A stretch of 64,000 nt of DNA from Lysinibacillus sphaericus (GTDB lineage Bacteria > Bacillota > Bacilli > Bacillales_A > Planococcaceae), in the NCBI RefSeq assembly GCF_006864135.1, contig NZ_SADV01000002.1, positions 310,001 to 374,000 on the forward strand, read 5' to 3'. Positions 19,659 through 29,024 of the stretch are shown piece by piece. The position numbers and the translations under genes are program-made. Under the pieces are notes generated by a model, which had not been told where the DNA came from, made no database searches, and saw nothing but the letters and a program-made list of their open reading frames with translations. Position 1 is the first letter of the stretch. Every line of letters begins with the position of its first letter.

Positions 19659-20492
19659 CTATGAGTTATTTGAAAGCGCTGAAAAATGCAAAATTGCTGC
19701 TGTGCTATGTGGAAAATTTTTAGCCTTTTTTGTTAAAACGATATATTCATTCGTTTTCACTTGTGAGTGCTCCCCCTTTATATGCCACTCTTCAAAGCGA
19801 AAACCTAATACAACCGATTGCTGTTGTACTGTATTGACATGAATAAATCGAATATAACGCTGATAATCTTCTGAAAACATGGATACATTATACGGATCAG
19901 TTTCTTGCCATTCTAATAATGATTTGCAAAATGCTGCAGGTAAGTGTGGACGTAATGCTGCATAAGAGACAAAGTGTACAGGTTTTCCTGATAGTGGCTC
20001 AATCGCTTGATTTCCCGTATCCACAAATGCAGAAAGCGGTATCTTTACATCAAAAATTTTTAACGTCGTAGCAAACACAAACTGACCACTTAACCGCTCA
20101 AGCTTTACAAATCCCCATTGCTTATAAAAAGCTACAAGATTACCAACAGCTAGTAGTAGGCAAATCATTATAAAATGGACAACAGAAAGATTCTTTAAAT
20201 ACGGTTGTAATGCTGTTAATAATCCACCAATAATAATTGTTGCTGTTAAAACGATTGGTCCTTGCTTTTGAAAGCTTCGAATCTTGAAGCGAAAAGCTAG
20301 TCCAATCAGTAAGATAAAGCTCAGTAGCGTCGTTAACAGCATTTGCCCACCTATTACAGCTACAAAACTACTACAAATAGAACTCATTAATAATCTTGTG
20401 TTCTTTACAAAAACCCCTGTTACTTTTGCCGTAAACTTGAGTATCGCTAGATTAAAAAGTGTATTAATGAGCACCAGCCATTCTCCATACAT
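19659..20492 (-). CDS. spoIIGA: Sigma-E processing peptidase SpoIIGA
   Basis: 277 aa, somewhat shorter than the roughly 309 aa of B. subtilis. The N-terminal half has about five membrane segments. The C-terminal half is an aspartic-protease-like domain with the catalytic FVDTGNQAIEPLSGKPVHF motif (about residue 170). It cleaves pro-SigE at the septal membrane of the mother cell in response to forespore SpoIIR. It is upstream of sigE by 13 nt. GGAGGCGG precedes the ATG. The upstream region has Spo0A-box-like sites. Confidence 0.94.
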   Translation of the reverse strand: MYGEWLVLINTLFNLAILKFTAKVTGVFVKNTRLLMSSICSSFVAVIGGQMLLTTLLSFILLIGLAFRFKIRSFQKQGPIVLTATIIIGGLLTALQPYLKNLSVVHFIMICLLLAVGNLVAFYKQWGFVKLERLSGQFVFATTLKIFDVKIPLSAFVDTGNQAIEPLSGKPVHFVSYAALRPHLPAAFCKSLLEWQETDPYNVSMFSEDYQRYIRFIHVNTVQQQSVVLGFRFEEWHIKGEHSQVKTNEYIVLTKKAKNFPHSTAAILHFSALSNNS

Positions 20493-20539
20493 AACAGCCG
20501 CCTCCTACATACAAAGTTAGCATGTTACTCCCACAAATA

Positions 20540-20583
20540 TTGTCAAACAATCGCATCATTTTATTAAAATGTTTTGACAAAAT
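20540..20583 (-). promoter_or_regulatory. Candidate Spo0A boxes in the spoIIG promoter region
   Basis: Two 0A-box-like sequences face opposite ways: TTTTGTCAAAA on the minus strand (20573-20583) and TTGTCAAAC on the plus strand (20540-20548). Each differs from TGTCGAA at one position. The complement of the second contains a TTGACA that could be the -35 box, and a weak -10 (TAACTT) lies about 21 bp on. Unusually wide spacing is known for B. subtilis spoIIG. Confidence 0.5.
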
Positions 20584-20704
20584 ACATCCTTTCCTTACAC
20601 ATTTGAACATAATTAATTTTTAAGTCATTGAAAATAGTCAGGGGAATATCAATGAATTATGCTGTCATATTAAATAAAGTATATGGCTTTTCTGCAAGGC
20701 GAGG

Positions 20705-20839
20705 GGTTGATTTCCGTTCCGACTGTGCGCTTTGTTGCTGCCGCTTCGCTTTCGCACAGATAAAACATTTGTTGCTGCCGCTTCGCTTTCGCGCAGAGCA
20801 GAGCTTCCTGGGGGGCGCCCAGTCTCCACTCCAATCAAC
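20705..20839 (+). repeat. Family B repeat, copy B6 (complete)
   Basis: Left end GGTTGATTTCCGTTCCGACT, right end AGTCTCCACTCCAATCAACC; the ends are imperfect inverted repeats. The interior repeats GTTGCTGCCGCTTCGCTTTC twice. It lies between the ftsZ terminator and spoIIGA. With the adjacent terminator and 0A boxes it accounts for the 20493-20916 gap. Confidence 0.87.
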
Positions 20840-20856
20840 CAAGTTTTTCAACAACA

Positions 20857-20902
20857 CAAAAAAGCTCGTATTTCACATAATGTAAAATACGAGCTTTTTA
20901 AA
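20857..20902 (-). terminator. Terminator after ftsZ
   Basis: Near-perfect stem AAAGCTCGTATTTTACA / TGTGAAATACGAGCTTT with a short loop and T tail on the minus strand. Confidence 0.9.
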
Positions 20903-20916
20903 GTTTGAATGCTGAT

Positions 20917-22074
20917 TTATCCGCGATTTTTACGGTTACGTAAAAATGCTGGTACCTCAAGCATGTCATCCTGTACATAATTTTGTTGATTTTGGCGTGG
21001 TTGTTCTTGCTGTACATGCACATCTTGACGTTGCTCACGAATCGGAGCTTGCTGTTGTTGTGCAGCTTGTCTATTTGTATTTAACGTCGGTCGTGTAGGA
21101 TTACGCTGTTGCTGTAAAGCTTCCTCTGAGAAACCAGTCGCAATTACTGTAACAATAATTTCATCCTTTAGATTTTCGTTAATAACAGAACCGAAAATCA
21201 TATTTACTTCTTCGTCTGATGCTGATGCTACAATATCTGCAGCCTCTTGTACTTCAAATAGACTTAGATTTGAGCCACCAGTAATATTCATGAGGACACC
21301 TTTTGCGCCATCAATTGATGATTCAAGTAAAGGACTTGAAATAGCTTTCTTAGCTGCTTCTGCAGCACGGTTTTCACCTGTAGCAATACCAATACCCATT
21401 AACGCAGAACCTTTGTTAGACATAATTGTTTTTACGTCTGCAAAGTCTAAGTTAATAAGACCTGGCGTTGCAATTAAATCCGAAATACCTTGTACACCTT
21501 GTCGTAAAACATTATCTGCTTCACGGAATGCCTCTAGCATTGGCGTAGATTTATCAACAATTTGTAACAGCTTGTCGTTCGGAATAACGATTAAAGTATC
21601 AACAGACTCCTTCATGCCACCAATACCGCCGATAGCTTGTGTTTGTCGTTTGCGACCTTCAAACGTAAATGGACGCGTTACAACACCGACTGTAAGAGCT
21701 CCTAAATCGCGAGCAATTTGAGCGATTACTGGCGCGGCACCAGTACCAGTTCCTCCGCCCATTCCAGCTGTAACGAATACCATATCTGCACCACGTAGAA
21801 CCTCTTCTAATTGTTCACGGCTCTCTTCAGCAGCTTTTTTCCCTACTTCAGGGTTTGCACCTGCACCTAATCCACGTGTAAGTTTTGTTCCAATCTGTAG
21901 CTTTATTTCTGCTTTCGATAAATTTAGCGCTTGTGCATCTGTGTTTACTGCGATAAAGTCAACACCTTGTACACCATGTTCTATCATTCGATTGACAGCG
22001 TTGTTACCGCCGCCACCAACACCAATGACTTTTATTACTGCAAGTTGATCAACACTTGTATCAAATTCTAACAT
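20917..22074 (-). CDS. ftsZ: Cell division protein FtsZ
   Basis: 385 aa tubulin-like GTPase that polymerises into the Z-ring. The GTP-binding tubulin signature [13 protein letters not shown] is near residue 105-117, and the N-terminal [15 protein letters not shown] loop is present. The globular part ends near 315. A Gln-rich linker follows, and the conserved C-terminal peptide [14 protein letters not shown], which binds FtsA, SepF and EzrA, closes the protein. A GGGAGGAAAAAG site precedes the ATG. It is unusually far (330 nt) from ftsA because a family A repeat sits between them. Confidence 0.98.
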   Translation of the reverse strand: MLEFDTSVDQLAVIKVIGVGGGGNNAVNRMIEHGVQGVDFIAVNTDAQALNLSKAEIKLQIGTKLTRGLGAGANPEVGKKAAEESREQLEEVLRGADMVFVTAGMGGGTGTGAAPVIAQIARDLGALTVGVVTRPFTFEGRKRQTQAIGGIGGMKESVDTLIVIPNDKLLQIVDKSTPMLEAFREADNVLRQGVQGISDLIATPGLINLDFADVKTIMSNKGSALMGIGIATGENRAAEAAKKAISSPLLESSIDGAKGVLMNITGGSNLSLFEVQEAADIVASASDEEVNMIFGSVINENLKDEIIVTVIATGFSEEALQQQRNPTRPTLNTNRQAAQQQQAPIREQRQDVHVQQEQPRQNQQNYVQDDMLEVPAFLRNRKNRG

Positions 22075-22126
22075 TTCTTTTTCCTCCCACGGTAACTCGA
22101 CTCTGTATCATTCATTACGCATTCAA

Positions 22127-22409
22127 GATCAATTATGCCTCGGTATAATTGCGTCCGGAATCGGCTTTGTGCTTAGCAGGTCAGTTAGCCGTTATCGCAT
22201 GGATGCGATGATTTTAGGCTAACATCCTCTTAGAACTCCTTTCCGATTCCGTGACATCCGCCGGAGGCATTAACTTCTTTCGGCAGGTGTTTGGACATCT
22301 GCTGAAAAGTAGCTTAAATCCGAATTCATCTCACCACCTATAGAGGTGGAGACTTCTGTACCTGTCGCTACGCTTTCGGTACAAAGGACATTTGCTGAAA
22401 GAAGTTAAT
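22127..22409 (+). repeat. Family A intergenic repeat, copy A2 (longest)
   Basis: Head AATTATGCCTCGGTATAATT, then GCGTCCGGA, then the core hairpin at 22184-22223 (GTTAGCC ... ATCGC / GCGAT ... TTTTA-GGCTAAC), then GTGACATCCGCCGGAGGC. The tail contains TCTCACCACCTATAGAGGTG and TGTACCTGTCGC-type segments. It fills the ftsA-ftsZ gap, where Bacillus has only a few tens of bases. Confidence 0.88.
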
Positions 22410-23688
22410 CAAAAAATTTATCAAATAATTTTTTTGCTCTTCCGATTACGCTTCCTTTTGATTCTGAAGGTGCAGCATATTCTTGCTTCTTTGGTGTGGC
22501 TGCAGGGGATCCTACAACTGCATATTCAAGAGGCTGCGTATTTGTACTTTTTCCATAAAAATCATCTTCTAAATAGGCGTAACGAATAAGTCCAACTGCC
22601 GTCGTAAATGAAGGCTCTCTAACGCCAATATAGTCAGGTGTGTATATTCTAACACGTGTTTGCAGTATCTGGCGTGCCAGTTGAGCAATTCCCTCAAGCT
22701 TTGCAACGCCTCCTGTCAAAACAACACCGCCTGGTAAATCTCTAACACCTAGACGGGCTAACTCGTCGATGACTAACTCAAATAATTCTTCCAAACGAGC
22801 GCCAATTATTTCTGATATAAAGCGCTGACTGTACTGATCTGTTGAATCTGTCCCTACAACTGGTACTTCGAAGAGTTCATCATCTGATGCGTCATCATAA
22901 AAGGCATGTCCAAATTGATGTTTAATTTGTTCTGCCTGTTCTGTTGGTGTTTTTAAGACGATTGAAATATCTTTCGTAATATGATCGCCACCAACTGGAA
23001 TGACACCCGTATGAGTTAACAGTCCTTCGTCGAATACTGTGATAGTCGTTGAACCGCCTCCTAAATCAATGAAAGCGGTACCTTGGTTTTTTTCATCCTC
23101 TGTTAATGCAAAGTAACCTGCTGCTAGTGGTTGTAAATAGATTTCTCGAATACTTAGACCTGCACGTTCTACACAACGTAAAACATTGTGTAAAAGTGTT
23201 TTGGAAGTTGTGATCATTGTGGCATCCATTTCTAAACGAATACCAATCATACCTCGCGGATCTTTTATTTCATCTAAATTATCCACAATAAATTGTCTTG
23301 GAATAATATTTACTAATTCACGTTCAGGAGGTATTGACATGACTTGTGCAGATTCTACCACTCTATCTAAATCATCATCTGTAATTTCTCTATTTTCACT
23401 ATTTACAGCGACAACACCTTTAACTAGTTGTAACATCGTCTGGTTAGCAGGAACACCTAAAACGACTTCATTAATTTGATACCCTGTCATTCGTTCAGCT
23501 TGATCTATTGCTTTTCGAATCGATTGAACTGTTGCATCAATATCAACAATTGCACCTTTTCGAACACCATTCGATTTTACATTTCCGACTCCAATTACAT
23601 GTAATTGGCCGTCGCTCATTTCACCTATTAATACCTTGATAGAGGAGGATCCTATATCAAGAGAAATATATAAATCTTGCTGATTCAA
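22405..23688 (-). CDS. ftsA: Cell division protein FtsA
   Basis: 427 aa actin-like ATPase that tethers FtsZ to the membrane. The phosphate-1 motif LYISLDIGSSSIKVLIGE is at residues 6-23, and the second phosphate motif TAFIDLGGGSTTITVF is mid-protein. The C-terminal amphipathic anchor (GRAKKLFDKFF) is intact. The start is TTG at 23688 after AGGAGGTGCAG. It lies downstream of sbp and upstream of ftsZ, as in Bacillus. Confidence 0.97.
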   Translation of the reverse strand: MNQQDLYISLDIGSSSIKVLIGEMSDGQLHVIGVGNVKSNGVRKGAIVDIDATVQSIRKAIDQAERMTGYQINEVVLGVPANQTMLQLVKGVVAVNSENREITDDDLDRVVESAQVMSIPPERELVNIIPRQFIVDNLDEIKDPRGMIGIRLEMDATMITTSKTLLHNVLRCVERAGLSIREIYLQPLAAGYFALTEDEKNQGTAFIDLGGGSTTITVFDEGLLTHTGVIPVGGDHITKDISIVLKTPTEQAEQIKHQFGHAFYDDASDDELFEVPVVGTDSTDQYSQRFISEIIGARLEELFELVIDELARLGVRDLPGGVVLTGGVAKLEGIAQLARQILQTRVRIYTPDYIGVREPSFTTAVGLIRYAYLEDDFYGKSTNTQPLEYAVVGSPAATPKKQEYAAPSESKGSVIGRAKKLFDKFFD

Positions 23689-23784
23689 TTAGCTGCACCT
23701 CCTTGAAAAAATGCTCTTATTCTCATTCTATTGTAAATTCAGCATAATGTCTAAGCAAATCGAGCATTTTGCTCAATTTTTCTC

Positions 23785-24156
23785 TCATTCTATGGAATTT
23801 TTGTTCTTTTTATGACGTTTCTCATCTAAGCGAGTTAGTAGAATACGCCTAATTATTGCTATATTTTGGAACAAACGTACTCCGAAAGCGAAAATAGCAG
23901 CTAAATACAAATCTATCCCTAAATACACACCTAAAAAGGCTAATCCTGCTGCTAAAGCTATATTAAAAAAGAATCCTGATACAAATACTTTATCGTCATA
24001 TACTTGCTGTAATTGAGCACGAATACCGCCAAATAATGTATCTAAAGCTGCTAAAACAGCTATTGACAGATAATTTTCATATATAGAGGGTATTTGTATA
24101 TTTGTTAACAAGCCAAGGGCAAGTCCAAATATCAAACCTAAAAATGGTAGCCACAT
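23785..24156 (-). CDS. sbp: Small basic protein Sbp (DUF1290)
   Basis: 123 aa with about three hydrophobic segments, matching the DUF1290 small basic protein found between ylxX and ftsA in Bacillus. The N-terminus MWLPFLGLIFGLALG and the ALDTLFGGIRAQLQ segment are typical. The function is not defined. It lies 3 nt after ylxX. The basic C-terminus (LDEKRHKKNKN) fits the name. Confidence 0.92.
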   Translation of the reverse strand: MWLPFLGLIFGLALGLLTNIQIPSIYENYLSIAVLAALDTLFGGIRAQLQQVYDDKVFVSGFFFNIALAAGLAFLGVYLGIDLYLAAIFAFGVRLFQNIAIIRRILLTRLDEKRHKKNKNSIE

Positions 24157-24159
24157 ATA

Positions 24160-24879
24160 TTATTCTCCTTTTTCCACCTCTGTTAAATAATCATTTGTCA
24201 ATGGCTGATCAAATGCTGGGATTGTTAAATGCTCAGATGGTTCCTCTATTAATAAATTAAAGTTATCCAAATAAAAGGAATCGATAAATGTAGAAGCTTG
24301 TAACGAGTTGTACATTTTTTGAGCTTCTTTAAAAGAGCTTGTCCCAACATAAATTTCAAAGGGTGGTGAGGACAGTGGTACACTGTTCACTGTAGTCTTT
24401 CCATTTATGTCTCGAATGGCTGTCGTCTGAACAACGCGATTTCCATCTATCGCGACACTTGCTGCATTGTTTTTAAACAGAGCATTTAGTAATTGGGTTA
24501 GTAAATCAGGTGTAATTTCTTTGATTTCATACCCCATTTCAACTAATTCGGGTGCTGGTTCAACTCGAAGTATAACTCCTGGACTTGTGACTTCCGTTAG
24601 CCCTGCCTGTAGTTTTAAACGATTCAGCGTTTCATTTAATGCTGACTGTAAATTTGCTTTCTCAGATTGCTCATAGCGACCCACTACTTCATTAAGTGAG
24701 CGAATTTCTGCTAATAATGCGGAATGCCTTTGCTTCTCTTCTGCTAATTCCTCTCTTATGGCCCAAATATCTCGTGTATCTCGCTCAGCTGGTTGCTTTA
24801 TGGTATTGTATTGTACCGCTATCATCAAACCGATAATAAATAGCACGATCGTTATTCGGGTAAACATATTTTTTTTCAA
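24160..24879 (-). CDS. ylxX: DUF881 family protein, YlxX-type
   Basis: 239 aa with a single N-terminal membrane segment (about residues 8-24), a short coiled coil (about 45-85) and a DUF881 domain. Its paralog ylxW lies directly upstream, a duplication also present in B. subtilis. The role is unknown; position in the division cluster suggests envelope or septum work. It starts with TTG at 24879 preceded by AGGAGGGG. Confidence 0.88.
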   Translation of the reverse strand: MKKNMFTRITIVLFIIGLMIAVQYNTIKQPAERDTRDIWAIREELAEEKQRHSALLAEIRSLNEVVGRYEQSEKANLQSALNETLNRLKLQAGLTEVTSPGVILRVEPAPELVEMGYEIKEITPDLLTQLLNALFKNNAASVAIDGNRVVQTTAIRDINGKTTVNSVPLSSPPFEIYVGTSSFKEAQKMYNSLQASTFIDSFYLDNFNLLIEEPSEHLTIPAFDQPLTNDYLTEVEKGE

Positions 24880-25005
24880 AATAGCCCCTCCTAGACGTAT
24901 CGTAACCCCTCACAGATTTACGCCTTAGATCTTAAACTTTGCAAATCTATAAGCTACCTAGAGGCTATAACCAAATTTAATCTGTAAATATTGACTTGAA
25001 ATCGT

Positions 25006-25734
25006 TTAACTTTCTACTTTTGCTTTTGGCATTGCAAGCTTTTGATCTTCTTCTAATGATACAACAATATTGTCATTTAATAATTGATCCACAACGCCAC
25101 CAGTTAAGTTTAAGGCAGCTTTTAATGTTGCTGAATCTCCTACAGCTTCGACGACGAATGGAGCTGGATGTTGCTTGCCATCAATAGTGATGACTGGTCC
25201 ATTACAGCGTATATAAGAATTCGCTAAAACACGTTGACCATTAATAGCAATTGCTTGCGCACCAGAAATTTTAAGTTCATTGAGCAATTTAAAAATATGA
25301 CTTTCATGCACGATATAATCATTAGGATTAGCAGATTTTGGATTGTAATCACCATCTTGAAGGGTAATACGTATCCCTTTTCCTTCTGAATTTAAATCAC
25401 CTAACAACAAGCGTAAATCCTCTGCTTCTTCAACAAGCTTTGTATAAGCCTTTTTGCTAGCGACAAACGATTTTTCATACTTGCGAATTTTTTCTTGCAA
25501 AGCATTCGCCTCTTCTGATAATTCTTTATTTCGCTCTTGTTGTGCAATTAACTCCTCACGATAAGATTCCTCTTGCTCGAAAAGCTCCTTATTAGTCGAA
25601 CCTGCATCTCGATTTTCTTTTGCCTGGTTGTAGGAATAGCCAATGATAAACCCCATAGTCACACAAACAATAAGCAACTGAAATTGTTTTCTTGAAAAGA
25701 AATTTTCTTTGCTATTCTTTTTCTTGTTGTTCAT
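25006..25734 (-). CDS. ylxW: DUF881 family protein, YlxW-type
   Basis: 242 aa, with an N-terminal membrane segment (about residues 18-33), a coiled coil rich in Glu, Gln and Lys (about 40-105) and a C-terminal DUF881 domain (GIRITLQDGDYNP ... AQAIAINGQRVLANSYIRC). It overlaps the end of divIB by 23 nt. Which of the two DUF881 genes is the ortholog of B. subtilis ylxW rests on order alone. Function unknown. Confidence 0.88.
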   Translation of the reverse strand: MNNKKKNSKENFFSRKQFQLLIVCVTMGFIIGYSYNQAKENRDAGSTNKELFEQEESYREELIAQQERNKELSEEANALQEKIRKYEKSFVASKKAYTKLVEEAEDLRLLLGDLNSEGKGIRITLQDGDYNPKSANPNDYIVHESHIFKLLNELKISGAQAIAINGQRVLANSYIRCNGPVITIDGKQHPAPFVVEAVGDSATLKAALNLTGGVVDQLLNDNIVVSLEEDQKLAMPKAKVES

Positions 25735-26533
25735 CTTTTTTCACTTCCTGGTTGGCCGCATCTTGATCTAAATCAATATTTGCTTGGTTGTACTCAGTAT
25801 TGAAAGGACGATAATACGAGCCGACCTCTAAATCGATAACCCCCTTCTCCAAATTTGGAATTTGTGCCACAAGTGAAGGGTAATGATTTAGTTTTTCTGC
25901 TAAAGTTTGAATAACGGCACGAACTTCATAGCCATCGTTCATATAGAGCTTGATTGCATTAGGATTTGTTTCATTACTATTTGTATTGACTTGAGAAATT
26001 AATGCTAATACTTCTGGGTTTAATTGTGCTAATTGCTTGACAAGTTTCTTAATTGTCTTTTCGCCAGTTATGCCGATAAATACAGGTGCATCAATCGGGA
26101 TATCATCCCCAACTTGTTCAAAGCGCTTGCCATTTTCAAGCAATGGATAATAAGTACCGTCACCAGCTAAGTAAGCAACCTTTTTCCATTCTTTAATATC
26201 TATTGTCACACCCCGAAGCCAATTACGTTTAACATGTGCTTCTTTCACCCATTTATCCTTTAGTAATATTTTCTCTACGTCTTCTACTTTAAATCCCCAC
26301 ATCGACTTCCCAGTTGTAAGAGTACTTGTCTTCATATAATATTGTTCTTCTACTAATCGAGCACCGTTGACTGTTATTTTGTTGATTTTACTGTAAGGAG
26401 ATTGAAAATAAAGGAGTACTGCTAACACGATAAAGAAAAGTAATATTAGCACTATAAATTTCCGATTTGTACGCTTTTTTCGTCGCTTTTTTAGCGTAGG
26501 TATGCGATCTTCTATGTCAATTACTTTCTCCAA
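25712..26533 (-). CDS. divIB: Cell division protein DivIB/FtsQ
   Basis: 273 aa bitopic protein. A basic cytoplasmic N-terminus (LKKRRKKRTNRKF) leads into one membrane segment (about residues 26-44), then the POTRA domain (about 50-120: INKITVNGARLVEEQYYM) and the FtsQ/DivIB beta domain. The tail is charged (Glu, Gln and Lys). It regulates the FtsL-DivIC complex at the septum. Start is TTG at 26533. In B. subtilis murG and murB precede it; here it follows the spoVE-like gene after 21 nt. Confidence 0.93.
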   Translation of the reverse strand: MEKVIDIEDRIPTLKKRRKKRTNRKFIVLILLFFIVLAVLLYFQSPYSKINKITVNGARLVEEQYYMKTSTLTTGKSMWGFKVEDVEKILLKDKWVKEAHVKRNWLRGVTIDIKEWKKVAYLAGDGTYYPLLENGKRFEQVGDDIPIDAPVFIGITGEKTIKKLVKQLAQLNPEVLALISQVNTNSNETNPNAIKLYMNDGYEVRAVIQTLAEKLNHYPSLVAQIPNLEKGVIDLEVGSYYRPFNTEYNQANIDLDQDAANQEVKKDEQQEKE

Positions 26534-26554
26534 AAAAGTACTCCTCCTTTATAT

Positions 26555-27634
26555 TTATTTCGCTAATTGATAAATAATACCTATTATTAGCCACATTGTT
26601 ACTAAAGATGTTCCCCCATAGCTGATAAAAGGCAATGTAACACCTGTTACAGGAACTAAGCCAATCACTACTGCTATGTTTAGAAATGCTTGTACGGCAA
26701 GCATTGTTACAAGTCCGATGATTGCGTAATATGATGTTCTTGTTTTAGCGCGCACTGCAAATTTATAGCCTGCATAAATCACCAGTACGAAAAGTGCTAA
26801 AATACCAAGTCCACCAAGCAATCCAACCTCTTCAAGAATTATTGCGTAAATAAAGTCATTTTGTGGTTCAGGTAAATATAAAAACTTTTGCCTACTTTGT
26901 CCAAAACCATGCCCGAAAATTCCAGCAGGGCCTATAGCCATTAATGATTGTACAGCTTGAAACCCACTGCCTAAAGGATCGACCCACGGATCGATAAACG
27001 CCTCAATCCGCTTTAGCCGGTATGGCGCTGTAACAATCAAGCCTACTAAACCAGCAATTCCAGCTATCAAAAACATGGCATAAAGCTTTAAAGGATACCC
27101 TGCTACAAAAAGCAATAAAAACACAGACACAACGAGAATAAATACTGAACCAAAATCAGGTTGAAGCATAATAAGTACTACAGGCAATAATAAAATCAAT
27201 CCATGCCGCCAATTAACAATCGACTTACCTGTTTTATGCTGTGCTAAAATATGGCTCATATATACAATGACTGTAATTTTCGTTAGCTCTGCTGGCTGAA
27301 TTGTTAAAGGACCTATGCCAATCCAGCTTTGAGAACCATTTCGAACTAGTCCAATTCCTGGTATAAGTACAAGGACTAGTAAAATTAACGAAAATATATA
27401 GGCCATTTTCCAAAAGGACTGCTCTTTCAAAATATTTAATCGAAAAGTGATTAAAAACACTACAATAGCTACCGCAAAGTATAGACTTTGCTTCATATAA
27501 AACGGCATTTTTCCACTATAATGAACGGCACTCCAATAGGTACCTGCAGAATAGACGAAAATAATGCCGATTATAGAAAGCATCAATGTTGTGACGAGCA
27601 ATAAATAGCTTTCTTTCCCTCTCAGTATTGCCAT
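26555..27634 (-). CDS. spoVE: SEDS-family peptidoglycan glycosyltransferase SpoVE/FtsW
   Basis: 359 aa with about ten membrane segments and the SEDS signature regions (GIGLVRNGSQSWIGIGPLTIQPAELTK; VPVTGVTLPFISYGGTS). SEDS proteins polymerise glycan strands together with a class B PBP. The location right after murD is that of spoVE in B. subtilis, where it makes the spore cortex with SpoVD. FtsW function cannot be excluded from sequence. The GGAAGG site touches the ATG, so the true start may be slightly downstream. Confidence 0.88.
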   Translation of the reverse strand: MAILRGKESYLLLVTTLMLSIIGIIFVYSAGTYWSAVHYSGKMPFYMKQSLYFAVAIVVFLITFRLNILKEQSFWKMAYIFSLILLVLVLIPGIGLVRNGSQSWIGIGPLTIQPAELTKITVIVYMSHILAQHKTGKSIVNWRHGLILLLPVVLIMLQPDFGSVFILVVSVFLLLFVAGYPLKLYAMFLIAGIAGLVGLIVTAPYRLKRIEAFIDPWVDPLGSGFQAVQSLMAIGPAGIFGHGFGQSRQKFLYLPEPQNDFIYAIILEEVGLLGGLGILALFVLVIYAGYKFAVRAKTRTSYYAIIGLVTMLAVQAFLNIAVVIGLVPVTGVTLPFISYGGTSLVTMWLIIGIIYQLAK

Positions 27635-27674
27635 CCTTCCAAGTCAAGTATATTCTAAAATAGTTACAGGCTCA

Positions 27675-29024
27675 TTACAGCTTCATTACAGCATCAATAA
27701 AAACATCGCCTCGTATTTCAAAGCTGTCATATTGATCCCAACTTGCACATGCTGGAGATAATAGCATAACATCGCCTTCCGCTGACATTGGCGCCGCGTA
27801 ATGGACTGCATCCTCAACATTCTGGGCAATGACAGCTTGTTGTACACCACATGATTTTGCAAATTCTACAAAGCGTAGTCCTGTTTCTCCAAAGGCAACA
27901 ACACCCTTTACATGGCTCATACATGGACGTAATTCTTCAAACGAATGTCCTCGATCTAAGCCACCTGCCAGTAAAATAACAGGTGCTTGGAATGCATCTA
28001 AAGCACTTTTTGTTGCTAAGCAGTTTGTAGCTTTTGAGTCATTGTAAATTTTGCGGCCGTTCCATTCACGCACGAACTGAGTACGGTGACGAACTCCCCC
28101 AAACTTCGCTAAAACTTCTTCCATTTTAGCTTTGTCACAGCCGACTAAAATACAAGCTGCGACAGCCGCTAAAATATTTTCTAAGTTATGCTTACCAGGC
28201 AAAGCGATATTTGCTCGATCTAGATAAGGCTCACCTTGCCAGTAAATTGTTGTATCATCCGCACTAATTCCTTCATCCGTACGTCCCTTAGAACTAAATG
28301 GTACCTTTTTAGCTTTTGATTGTGTAGCATAGCCTACAACGATCGGCTGATCAGCATTATAGATAAAATAATCGCTTTCATCTTGATTACGTGTAACACC
28401 AAACTTTGCCTCAGCATAGTTGTCAAACGTCCCATGATAATCAAGATGAGCATCATAAAGATTTGTTAATATGGAAATTTTTGGCTTAAAAGTTTTAATT
28501 CCCATTAATTGGAAAGACGATAACTCTGTAACGATTACATTATCCTTTTGTGCTTCTCTTGCAACACCACAGGCGACTGTCCCTATATTCCCTGCAATTA
28601 ACGGTTGTAAACCACCGTTATTCAGCATGTCGAAAATTACTGTTGTCGTTGTTGTTTTACCGTTTGATCCTGTAATACCGATAAACGGGGCTTCACTAAT
28701 TAAATAGGCAAGCTCAATTTCTGTCCATACGGGGATTCCACGGTTTATTGCATCAGCTACTATTTTGTTACTATAAGGAATCCCTGGATTTTTCACTACT
28801 AATTCAAAGCCTTCATCGAGTAAATCCTCTGGGTGACGGCCACAAATAACCGTAATTCCCTTTTGCAATAGACCTTGCGCATCTGGGCTTTCATCAAATG
28901 GTTTAGAATCATTGACCGTCACAAAGGCGCCAAGCTCATGTAAAATCTCAGCTGCAGCCACACCACTTTTAGCTAGACCTAAAACAAGGACTTTTTTATG
29001 TTGTAAATCTGAAAAGTTTCTCAT
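27675..29024 (-). CDS. murD: UDP-N-acetylmuramoylalanine--D-glutamate ligase
   Basis: 449 aa from the ATG at 29024, preceded by TTGGAGGCA; an in-frame extension to 29123 lies inside mraY and is rejected. The enzyme adds D-Glu to UDP-MurNAc-L-Ala. The N-terminal UMP-binding Rossmann part ([20 protein letters not shown]), the ATP loop [13 protein letters not shown] and the ligase C-terminal domain are present. Start and mraY stop overlap by 4 nt (ATGA). Confidence 0.97.
   Translation of the reverse strand: MRNFSDLQHKKVLVLGLAKSGVAAAEILHELGAFVTVNDSKPFDESPDAQGLLQKGITVICGRHPEDLLDEGFELVVKNPGIPYSNKIVADAINRGIPVWTEIELAYLISEAPFIGITGSNGKTTTTTVIFDMLNNGGLQPLIAGNIGTVACGVAREAQKDNVIVTELSSFQLMGIKTFKPKISILTNLYDAHLDYHGTFDNYAEAKFGVTRNQDESDYFIYNADQPIVVGYATQSKAKKVPFSSKGRTDEGISADDTTIYWQGEPYLDRANIALPGKHNLENILAAVAACILVGCDKAKMEEVLAKFGGVRHRTQFVREWNGRKIYNDSKATNCLATKSALDAFQAPVILLAGGLDRGHSFEELRPCMSHVKGVVAFGETGLRFVEFAKSCGVQQAVIAQNVEDAVHYAAPMSAEGDVMLLSPACASWDQYDSFEIRGDVFIDAVMKL

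Noticed and set aside
20628-20885. 85-codon plus-strand and 66-codon minus-strand ORFs
   Set aside because: They coincide with repeat B6 and the ftsZ terminator.
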